Origin: Negativicutes bacterium
GTDB taxonomy: Bacteria; Bacillota_C; Negativicutes; Sporomusales_B; JARLHX01
Direction of reading: 5' to 3'
NCBI GenBank assembly: GCA_031292035.1
Contig: JARLHX010000239.1
Location: 1-9,388, forward strand
Length of the DNA stretch: 9,388 nt
This document shows positions 1 to 7,182 of the stretch, in pieces. The stretch's first letter is position 1. Each line of letters begins with the position of its first letter. The position numbers were made by a program, and so were the translations under genes. The notes below the pieces were generated by a model. The model was not told the origin of the DNA, did not search any database, and saw only the letters and a list, made by a program, of their open reading frames with translations.

Positions 1-232
1 ACCGGTTCTGGTAGGTATAAGCCACGGTGTCATTCTCCCACGGGCCGTCCTCGGACAGCAACTGGCCCGCAGCGTCATAAGCGTACGCCGACGCCCCCAG
101 ACCGTCAACCATGGTCGTCGGCCTTTTACCCGTTTTTGTTTTCCGCGCAAATACTACATTACTAGGAACCGACCCGTTTTCTGTTTTGGTTGACCGGGAC
201 AGCAGTCCGAGGTGGGCAAGCTGTTTGGCAAT
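1..232 (-). pseudogene. Partial RHS/YD-repeat fragment, running off the left edge
   Basis: The minus-strand frame is open from an in-frame TAA at 233-235 to the window edge. Its product contains a YD-type repeat: VDGLGASAYAYDAAGQLLSE, followed by a segment ending AYTYQNR. The repeat-like part lies at about 1-125. Upstream of it (about 126-232) the translation (ending ARKTKTGKRP) has no YD character, and hand-counted GC falls from 60% (1-60) to 43% (121-180), so the RHS homology probably stops near 120-130. The first ATG (110-112) lies inside the repeat, and there is no signal peptide or shell region, so this is not an intact gene start. Its sequence differs from the repeats of the large RHS gene in this window, so it is not a simple duplicate. 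It is most likely an orphan RHS 3' piece lying downstream of the active locus. Whether it continues into a core and another toxin cannot be seen. Confidence 0.55.
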
Positions 233-340
233 TTAGTTTGATTATAGTTGTCCTTTCAGTTGGTTCAACAGCCGAGAAGCCAGCCCGGCGTCTGAAAAAC
301 TCTGGCATTGCTGGTGCTATCGTTGGCGTGCGAAATCAAT

Positions 341-1072
341 TCAAAGCTGTCTTATTACAGTGCCAATCACAGCACTAAATTGTATCCTCTCTCCCCTGTT
401 CTTTGGGTTTATTCTGCTAACGACCCGGACAAGAGCGTCTCCCACGGACGGGGGGTGTTTATCCGCTTCGTGGTAAACAGCCGCTTCAAAAATGGATGGA
501 CTGACCATTTTACCTAATGCCAACGCTGCCAAAACACGTTGCCCTGAGAACGAGTAGCTTACTGGCAAAACCAGCCCTTCAGTTACGGAAGACCGAGCAT
601 ATTTGTCGTCAAGAACGTACGGCTCGCTAAGCGCTAAGGCTTTCACATCCGGCACTTCTGAAAATGTGCAAATTTCAAGTCGAACCAGCAAGTTTGCCCG
701 GACCGGCGCTGATATACGTTCAGTGCTTAAGAAAGCTGGATAATCTCCGTTAGCCAGATCGTTGTCTGTGACAATTAGAACGCGATTTTCCGCTACGCAA
801 ATGAGATTATTCTCCTGTCGCTCTTCAGAGAACACAGTTACGCCGCGAAAGTGAGTATAGAACTCGGTCATGAAACGCCCGTCGCCAGCCGTGCCAAGCA
901 CCCCGTGGTACTTTGGACGCTCGCAGCTAATCGTAAAAACTCTTCCAGTTGAGACAACGAATGCTTGAAAAACATCCTCAGTCAGTTCGGCCTCACCAAT
1001 CTGGTCAAGCAGGATGCCTGACAAAACACGCAGATTATTTGGAGGCACCTCAGTATGTGTTATGAATAACAT
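341..1072 (-). CDS. Putative cytosolic immunity protein for the RHS C-terminal toxin
   Basis: This 243-residue protein has no signal peptide and no clear membrane segment, so it is expected in the cytoplasm. I do not recognise its family. It is rich in beta-type segments (for example NRVLIVTDND, VRANLLVRLEICTF) with a hydrophobic patch near QRVLAALALGKMV at about residue 180. The ATG at 1070-1072 directly follows the TAA of the RHS gene (1073-1075) with no intervening base and no evident Shine-Dalgarno sequence, so translation is probably coupled to the upstream gene. Position is the main argument for function: a small, unrelated, soluble protein immediately downstream of an RHS variable C-terminus is normally its immunity partner. 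GC is low (45% by hand count at 781-840), like the adjoining toxin-coding segment and unlike the RHS core. An unrelated accessory protein cannot be excluded. Confidence 0.65.
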   Translation of the reverse strand: MLFITHTEVPPNNLRVLSGILLDQIGEAELTEDVFQAFVVSTGRVFTISCERPKYHGVLGTAGDGRFMTEFYTHFRGVTVFSEERQENNLICVAENRVLIVTDNDLANGDYPAFLSTERISAPVRANLLVRLEICTFSEVPDVKALALSEPYVLDDKYARSSVTEGLVLPVSYSFSGQRVLAALALGKMVSPSIFEAAVYHEADKHPPSVGDALVRVVSRINPKNRGERIQFSAVIGTVIRQL

Positions 1073-1741
1073 TTATTTTTTCATTAAACCAATAGACTCA
1101 GCGTATTTCTCCCATTCAGATTCCAGATAAGCTTCTCGCGTTCTCTTTTGTGCGAGAGACTCAATTTGTTCACCCCACCAACCCTTGTTGACCGCAGTTT
1201 CGACGTGATGTGCCTCTTCAATAAGAGTAAGTTCATCCGCTTCAGGGAATAGTGTCATGGACTTCGCCTGGTCGAAACGGGTATAAGCGGCTCGAGCAAA
1301 GTCGGATGACGTAGAACTAAACCTAGGAGTCACGCCATACCTATCAAGTGTTGCCATAGCTTTTTCCGAAGCGGCATTAATCACGGAGTCCGGAGTGCCT
1401 TCACGCACAACCCATAGTGTTGAATTTGCCGCTCCTCCCTCAGCTGTCCTTGCAATGCTTGCACTCGCACTTTCCGCAGCCTCGACCGCAAGGCCATCGG
1501 CGGCGGCACCCAAGGCCAAGCCAGCCACCATTGCTCCCAGATTGATCGCCGCCTCATTCTGGGCCTCCGGCGACACTTGATTACCGTAAATATCCGTGCC
1601 TTGGAACGTCTTGGCCGCCAAGTCCGCCACCCCCATCGTGGCAAAGTTGACAAACGATGCCAGCGCATTTTGCGTTTCCTGCTCGGCCGGTGTTGGCGCG
1701 TTGAACCAGGACAGGTCCACCGTGCTTTCGCTCACCGCCCC
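1073..1741 (-). other. Variable C-terminal toxin region of the RHS protein (residues 1809-2030)
   Basis: This segment follows the DPFGL end of the RHS core and is unlike the repeats. It begins with an Ala/Gly-rich pretoxin part holding a hydrophobic stretch at about 1872-1894 (AAINLGAMVAGLALGAAADG), possibly a membrane-crossing or translocation helix. The last 100 residues contain TLIEEAHHVETAVNKG (EExxH at 1983-1987, encoded at 1205-1219), then acidic and basic helices with REAYLESEWEKY. An EExxH helix followed by a downstream Glu-Ala is a pattern I associate with zincin-like metallopeptidase toxin domains. This is motif reading, not a confirmed family match. GC is 45% at 1081-1260 against 57% at 1801-1980 (hand counts), consistent with a separately acquired cassette. 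Confidence 0.5.
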
Positions 1742-4700
1742 CAACCCAAACGGGTCAATGAAACCAATGGGATTCCCATTGGCAAACGCATACCAGTTCA
1801 ACCCGCCACTAAATCCGCTCGGGTCGCTGCTGATGAACCGGCATAAAAACGGATTGTAATATCGGGCATTCATCGCCAGCAGACCGTTCGGGTCCGACAT
1901 CACGCCATACCGCCCGTTGAACAGAAAGGGCGTGTCATTCGTGCCGGCACGATACGTCGTCAATCCGTACGCCGCGTACTCAATCCGATCCGTCACCAGT
2001 CCGCTATCAGCCGAGAGCGCCACGGTTGATCCGCGATAATCGTAGTGGTACGTCAGCGTGTTCGTTCTGGTCGCTGTCTCCGTGACTTGGTAGAGCAAGC
2101 CCGGCCCATAGACATAGTAATTCGTTGCGCCATTCTTGATTCGCATCAAAACTTCCGGCAAGGCCGCGTTTGGATTCACCACAAACACCGTGCGGTTGGT
2201 GCCGTAATTCAATCCAATCCGGTTCCCGGATGAATCGTAGATGTTCGTCACACCGCCCACGCTCGTCAGGCGGTTTCGCGCGTCATAGACATAAGTTGCG
2301 GCTGTATCATTCGTCAGCGGTCCGCTCGTCAGGTTGCCGTCGTCATCCATCACGACGTTGTTGCCGTCCACGGTTTTGAGCCGGTTGTCGGTGTCATAGG
2401 TCATGGTTCGCGTGGGCACGGTGGCGGAATGCGGCTCGGGCGCGGCAAATTCCCAGGCCAGGTTGCCGGTGTTCGTCCAACCAAAACGGAAGATGGCAAT
2501 CGGCAGACTGTTGCTCATCTGCTCCATGATGTTTGTCATCTGCCCGGCGGAATCGTATCCCATCGTTCGGAAACTTCCGTTTGGGTGTATGATGCTGGTG
2601 ACATGTCCGGCAAGATTATAGCCGATGCTGGTTTTACGCCCGGACCAGTCGGTTACATTGGTCAAATGGTTCTGGCTGTCGAAAGCGTACGTCACCGTGC
2701 GGTTGCCGGGATAGATCAAGTTTGTGAGGTTCCCATTAGGGTCAAATCGGTATTGGATCAGGTTGCCGTACACGTCGGCATAACTGGACACCCGATTGTA
2801 GGCATCATAAGTCCATGAATTCGTCTGGTTGTTCTCGATAACAGTGGTCAAATTACCGTTGGCGTCCAAGGAATATAGAGCGGTTCCCACATTATCCGTG
2901 CGGTTGGTCAAGCGCCCCAGGGCATCGTAATACAGCGAGGTGGGCTGCTGCATCGGGTCCGTGACGGAATTGGGCAATCCTTGATGATTGTAGGTGGCGG
3001 AACTGCTCTTGCCCAACGGCGAAGTTGTCGTGGTCAACCGGTTGGCGGCGTCATAATGGAATTGCCATGGATTGTTGTTGCGATTCGTTAGCGTGACCAC
3101 GTTGCCCACGCCATCATAGACGCGCTGGGAACTGTGTCCCGCGCCATCGATGGTTTGCGCCTTCCGGCCGCGCGCATCCCAGGTCTGGCGGTTCGTTTCA
3201 TTGGCGGCATTGGCGGTGGCGAGAGCGCGCCCATCGGCGTCAAACGCGAAGCGCGTCGTGCGTTTCAGCGAATCGGTCACGGAAACCGTCCGCCCAGCCA
3301 GGTCATTTGTGCAAACCATTGAATTTGCCAGCGCATCAAATGTCTGCACCAGCAAGTCGCGGTTGTCATAGATATTGGTGATGGACGGCGTCCCCTGCGG
3401 CAGAGCGGGCAGCGTGGTTTTCAGCAAGTGTTGTGTCACGCTCCACAGGTTGCTGGTCACATTGCCGCGCGGATCCGTGGTGGCGGCCACGTTTCCAACG
3501 GCATCAAGCTTGATTTTCACCATGATGTTGGTGGGGGCAATGGTATTGGTCAACTGGCGGCGGTTGTTGAATTGAAACGCCGTGGCAAAGCCGCGGGCGT
3601 CCACATGATTGGTCGCGTCGCCATAGGCGTTATTCACCATGCTTTCGCCACCCAGGCTGCCGGGATAAGTCACGCTATTCACCTGCCCGTAAGCATCGTA
3701 GCCAAAAAAGGTGGTGCCCGCGCTGTCCGAGCGGGAATGCAAAGTGCCGTCGGCCGTGTTGTAAACCAAGCTCACCCAATCGCCCATGGCGTTGGTCTGG
3801 CCGGTCATGGAAAACTGCGCGTTGTAACCGTAGGTGGTCGGGTGTTGATTGGCATCCAACGCCTGCGTCAGGTTGTTTTGCCCGTCATAGAAAAACTGGT
3901 TCGAGTAGCCCAGCGGGTCAACCGTGGCGAGCAGGTTGTGGTTGCCGTCAAAAATGAACTGGTTGGTTTCCCCCAGCGGTGTGACGGCCATCACCACGTG
4001 GTCCTGCCCGTCATAGAACTTTTGCGTGAGATTGCCCAGCGCATCGGACTGGCCGATGGTCCGGGTCTTGTCATCGTAAAAATAGGTTTCACTCGCCCCG
4101 GCCGGGTCCTGTGAAATGGTTTGCCATCCCGACCAGAAGATACGCCATGCGCGGTTCGTGTTGCCGCCGGTATATTGCGTGGTCACCCGGCCAAAGCTGT
4201 TATAGATGTTGCTGGCCACCATCTGGCTCAAGGCATTAAAAGTGGCTGTGATTTGATGGTTGGTGTCATAGCCAAACGTACTGGTGCTGCCTTCGGGGTC
4301 AACGACTGAATTCAGATCGTTGCGGCTGCTGTAACCTAACGACACTTTCCGCCCGGCGCTGTCCGTCACCGTTTGCAGTTGAACCGGGGCCGAACTGCTA
4401 TATACAAACGCCAGCGTTCGCCGCTTCCAATCCGTGACCGTGGACACCAAATTGCTGGTGCCATAAGTCAGACTCAATGCTTGGTTGTATTGATCCACGA
4501 TGTTGGTGCACCAGCCGCCGCCGTTGAATTGATAGGCCCGGCCATGGCGTTCCTGCAACCAATAAGCAGCGTTGGTTTGGCTCAATGACATGGTGCAATT
4601 GGCCGGTGGTGTAAAGCTTCCGTCCGGTTGTTTGATGAATTGAACCGTGTCCTTGCCAAGGCTGATCGACACGGCTTTTGCTGTTAGCTGGTCAATTCCC

Positions 4701-7165
4701 CATTTGGCAATCAAATCCGTGGTCATCCAGTTTTTTGGGTCGGATGGGGAGCCTTGGTAGAATGCCGTCGCTGCCGTGACTGCAACCATCATCGAGGCCA
4801 TTTGCGCGGGCGTAGTCCCCCCCAATCCCGCCTGTGGAGAACTGATGTTTGCGGCATTCAGGTAGTAATTATGCAGCCAGCCCGGGGCGATGCCCGCAAG
4901 GTTGCTGTTGCGGCGGTTGCTGTTGTAATAGCGGGAAAAACTCAAGCCGCGCGGCTCGGTCTGCCCCAAAGACAAATCTGTGGCTTGCACCTGAAACGTG
5001 CCGTCCGCCATATTCACCGGGTCGGCACCGGTCAGGGTCGGAACGGACACAGGCGATGAACTAAAATATAACGGCTGCGAATATGCGGAGTAGTTAATCC
5101 ATGATGGGCTGACGGTTGCGCTCAGATCCGAAACATAACCTCCGCTGTGAATGCCGTTGTTGTCTCCGATCAACATGCCGATGCCGCCCAAAGGATAGCG
5201 CACAAGCAACCCATAGCCCGTCCAACTGCCTGTCCCGGCGATTTGGGTTTTGCCGTTTTGTGGCAAAAGGGCGTTGTAACCCTGGCCAATATACCAAGCA
5301 ATGGTACTCAAGCTGCTCGCGCTGTAATTGACCAATTTGCCGGAAACTGTCGTCCAGTTTGTGCCGTCGGCAAAATAAATCGCCTGATGATTGGTGTTGG
5401 CAAGTTCCAGAATCTTCACGGTCGAAGCGCCCTTCAGGTTGGCATTCTGTAACTGTTCAATTAGGCCATGCTCCATGGCGCTGCCAAAATACCCGATCAG
5501 GTCAATCCAGCGGCCAACATGATCGTCGTATTGATAGGAAGTGGATGTCGACTGCGCCCAGGCCATGTAAACGTCCACATAATAACCGTAACCAGTTTCC
5601 TGGCTCATTCGCCCTATCCGGTGGTAAAAGGCCGGCGAGACTCCAATTTGTCTCGCCAAAGCCTGTTCAACCGCTTCAACTTGCAGTTGCCAGTTGAGTG
5701 CCATGATGTTTAGCGTCTCGCTCACCACTTGGCGCGAGGTGTCCGGGTATTGTTGCCGGTAAGCGTCCAGTTTCTTTTGACGTTGCTGCAACCACGCCCA
5801 ATCCGGTTCATAAGCATAGGAAATGGCGTAAGTTGCATTCGCCTTTAGATAACCTTTCGACGTGGTCTCCCAATACTGTCCCGGTGCGCCGGGAGCAAAA
5901 GTGTTCTGGGAAGCATTCCAACTGCTGCTGAAGCCCGGATAATAAGTTGTGATGGTGACATTGGTGGTGCCGGTGCCCCCGCCCGTGTTTCCCGAAGCCA
6001 CCGGCACGTCGTCCAGCCAAAGCTGCATCAGGCCGCTTCCGCTGGCCGTCAGCGACAAGCGCTGCCCTTGTAATTGCGGGCCAAACCATTGATACTTTTT
6101 GCCACAGAACGTTATCGAAAGCGTCGACATCATATTGGTCGGTTCGTTGATCCAGCTAATTGGCGGCATCGTCCCATTCAGATTGGTTGGTGAAAACAAA
6201 AGGTTGTTTGCCAATGATGTGTTGGTTGAGGGCACTACATATTCACCGCTCAGAATTTGCTCGACGCTCGCGTTTGGATAATTGCTTTGGATGCAGTTCA
6301 ACAGGTTTTTTGTATAATCTGCCAATTTACCCCGCAATCCAGATTCATTCAGATTAGTTGCATAGAAGACAGTGGACGGGTTTCCAACCGAAAGACCGCC
6401 GACGGCATTGGACAGCCCGCTAACGCTGAATCCCATCGCAGATGGCAAATCAACACCGGAAATGCGTTCCGTCACTTTGAAAGATGGGTCAAGGCTGTAA
6501 CTGGTTCCGTCCACTGTTACAGTGACCCAAACGCGCTGGATGGCATAAACGTTATTTCCCCATTGATGGGCAGTGGTTGGGTAATCACGCGTCTTGAAAA
6601 GCGAATCCAAAAAGCTGGTCGTGGTTGACCATGTTGAAGGAGAATTTGTCAAATCCAGCTTTAGCCAATGGTGGATGTCGCGGTCGCTGCCGTCCGTGCT
6701 GTCGTATGGCAATAACATCCACCCAAATTGATAGCCAGCATCGCCATAACCGGCCGCCCGTAACAAGGCGACGAGGAGGGCACATTGGTCAAAATCGTTG
6801 CCGCTTCTTTCCAACAATGTCAGCTCGGCCCCCTTCCGTGATCCAAAGTAAAGGCTGTGGCGAATATGATCGTGAACGTAGTTGCAGAGCTTTAGCGGGT
6901 CGTCTTGAAGGCCATCGGCCAATGCTTGGATTTCCGAATTCGTCGCCTCGGCATACGCAGGCGGGGTTGGAGGTGTTTGCGGCTGGATATTGGCCATCAC
7001 TTGTTCAGTTTGGCTTCCGTCATCAGCCACACTATTGGTAAGCCCCAAACTGGGTGCCGCATCTATATTTAACCAGACCCCGTTTGTGCTGATGATTTCG
7101 TCTTGTGCACGGCAAGTTGCCATTGCTGTCAGAAAAATCGCAACTAGAAATTTAATGGTCTTCAT
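1073..7165 (-). CDS. Sec-secreted RHS/YD-repeat polymorphic toxin with transglutaminase-like N-terminus
   Basis: This is a 2030-residue secreted giant. Residues 1-20 form a Sec signal peptide (MKTIKFLVAIFLTAMATCRA, cleavage likely before Q21). Residues 75-232 are transglutaminase-like (FDQC with Cys128; LDPSFK with Asp226). Residues 240-710 form a less recognisable intermediate module. ADPVNMADGTF at 714-724, followed by SRYYNS and GWLHNY, is the conserved entry to the RHS shell. Residues about 870-1700 carry many YD repeats (YDGQNNLT, YDALGRLTNR, YNLAGHVTSI and others), expected to form the hollow RHS barrel. Residues 1705-1808 are the RHS core ending DPFGL, and 1809-2030 are a variable C-terminus, probably the toxin. 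The ATG at 7163-7165 gives a full signal peptide and lies 17 bp after the LamG gene, with only a weak purine-rich GAGCAG upstream. No PAAR or VgrG-like module is present, so Sec export rather than type VI secretion is inferred. The target is unknown. Confidence 0.93.
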   Translation of the reverse strand: MKTIKFLVAIFLTAMATCRAQDEIISTNGVWLNIDAAPSLGLTNSVADDGSQTEQVMANIQPQTPPTPPAYAEATNSEIQALADGLQDDPLKLCNYVHDHIRHSLYFGSRKGAELTLLERSGNDFDQCALLVALLRAAGYGDAGYQFGWMLLPYDSTDGSDRDIHHWLKLDLTNSPSTWSTTTSFLDSLFKTRDYPTTAHQWGNNVYAIQRVWVTVTVDGTSYSLDPSFKVTERISGVDLPSAMGFSVSGLSNAVGGLSVGNPSTVFYATNLNESGLRGKLADYTKNLLNCIQSNYPNASVEQILSGEYVVPSTNTSLANNLLFSPTNLNGTMPPISWINEPTNMMSTLSITFCGKKYQWFGPQLQGQRLSLTASGSGLMQLWLDDVPVASGNTGGGTGTTNVTITTYYPGFSSSWNASQNTFAPGAPGQYWETTSKGYLKANATYAISYAYEPDWAWLQQRQKKLDAYRQQYPDTSRQVVSETLNIMALNWQLQVEAVEQALARQIGVSPAFYHRIGRMSQETGYGYYVDVYMAWAQSTSTSYQYDDHVGRWIDLIGYFGSAMEHGLIEQLQNANLKGASTVKILELANTNHQAIYFADGTNWTTVSGKLVNYSASSLSTIAWYIGQGYNALLPQNGKTQIAGTGSWTGYGLLVRYPLGGIGMLIGDNNGIHSGGYVSDLSATVSPSWINYSAYSQPLYFSSSPVSVPTLTGADPVNMADGTFQVQATDLSLGQTEPRGLSFSRYYNSNRRNSNLAGIAPGWLHNYYLNAANISSPQAGLGGTTPAQMASMMVAVTAATAFYQGSPSDPKNWMTTDLIAKWGIDQLTAKAVSISLGKDTVQFIKQPDGSFTPPANCTMSLSQTNAAYWLQERHGRAYQFNGGGWCTNIVDQYNQALSLTYGTSNLVSTVTDWKRRTLAFVYSSSAPVQLQTVTDSAGRKVSLGYSSRNDLNSVVDPEGSTSTFGYDTNHQITATFNALSQMVASNIYNSFGRVTTQYTGGNTNRAWRIFWSGWQTISQDPAGASETYFYDDKTRTIGQSDALGNLTQKFYDGQDHVVMAVTPLGETNQFIFDGNHNLLATVDPLGYSNQFFYDGQNNLTQALDANQHPTTYGYNAQFSMTGQTNAMGDWVSLVYNTADGTLHSRSDSAGTTFFGYDAYGQVNSVTYPGSLGGESMVNNAYGDATNHVDARGFATAFQFNNRRQLTNTIAPTNIMVKIKLDAVGNVAATTDPRGNVTSNLWSVTQHLLKTTLPALPQGTPSITNIYDNRDLLVQTFDALANSMVCTNDLAGRTVSVTDSLKRTTRFAFDADGRALATANAANETNRQTWDARGRKAQTIDGAGHSSQRVYDGVGNVVTLTNRNNNPWQFHYDAANRLTTTTSPLGKSSSATYNHQGLPNSVTDPMQQPTSLYYDALGRLTNRTDNVGTALYSLDANGNLTTVIENNQTNSWTYDAYNRVSSYADVYGNLIQYRFDPNGNLTNLIYPGNRTVTYAFDSQNHLTNVTDWSGRKTSIGYNLAGHVTSIIHPNGSFRTMGYDSAGQMTNIMEQMSNSLPIAIFRFGWTNTGNLAWEFAAPEPHSATVPTRTMTYDTDNRLKTVDGNNVVMDDDGNLTSGPLTNDTAATYVYDARNRLTSVGGVTNIYDSSGNRIGLNYGTNRTVFVVNPNAALPEVLMRIKNGATNYYVYGPGLLYQVTETATRTNTLTYHYDYRGSTVALSADSGLVTDRIEYAAYGLTTYRAGTNDTPFLFNGRYGVMSDPNGLLAMNARYYNPFLCRFISSDPSGFSGGLNWYAFANGNPIGFIDPFGLGAVSESTVDLSWFNAPTPAEQETQNALASFVNFATMGVADLAAKTFQGTDIYGNQVSPEAQNEAAINLGAMVAGLALGAAADGLAVEAAESASASIARTAEGGAANSTLWVVREGTPDSVINAASEKAMATLDRYGVTPRFSSTSSDFARAAYTRFDQAKSMTLFPEADELTLIEEAHHVETAVNKGWWGEQIESLAQKRTREAYLESEWEKYAESIGLMKK
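1742..2053 (-). other. RHS repeat-associated core domain (residues 1705-1808)
   Basis: The translation shows the canonical core: HYDYRGSTVALSADSG, EYAAYG, FNGRYG, GLLAMNARYYNPFLCRFISS, then DPSG (Asp1781) and GGLNWYAFANGNP leading to DPFGL (Asp1804 to Leu1808). In studied RHS proteins this core plugs the barrel, and its paired Asp-Pro region carries aspartyl autoproteolysis that frees the C-terminal toxin. Both Asp-Pro pairs are present here, so self-cleavage just after Leu1808 is plausible but inferred. Confidence 0.88.
6470..6943 (-). other. Transglutaminase-like domain of the RHS protein (residues about 75-232)
   Basis: CNYVHDHIRHSLYFGSRKGA, LLERSGNDFDQCALLVALL and the closing RVWVTVTVDGTSYSLDPSFK match the order of the transglutaminase-like (papain-fold) superfamily. 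Cys128 sits in the usual nucleophile place and Asp226 in the usual acid place. The residue before VWV, where many relatives have the catalytic His (HVWV), is Arg211 (codon 6533-6535). A DIHHW motif supplies His165/166 elsewhere. Classical activity is therefore doubtful, and the domain may act as a binding or structural module. Confidence 0.7.
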
Positions 7166-7182
7166 GGTGTATTCTGCTCTGA

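Noticed and set aside
236..340. Terminator after the immunity gene
   Set aside because: Only weak short complementarities are present, with no G/C-rich hairpin followed by a T-run.
190..378. 62-codon plus-strand frame with a hydrophobic stretch
   Set aside because: It overlaps the 3' end of the immunity gene and the RHS fragment, has no ribosome-binding site, and shows no recognisable domain.
3428..4114. 228-codon plus-strand open frame
   Set aside because: It is antisense to the RHS YD-repeat region, its low-complexity V/G/H/R-rich product has no domain features, and the opposite frame is clearly the coding one.
7103..7165. Lipoprotein signal (MATC) in the RHS N-terminus
   Set aside because: The residues before Cys18 do not fit a lipobox well (Met at -3, Thr at -1), and a normal signal peptidase I site CRA-Q follows.
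1073..7165. Type VI secretion RHS effector
   Set aside because: There is no PAAR or VgrG-type N-terminus and no secretion-chaperone gene nearby; a Sec signal peptide is present instead.
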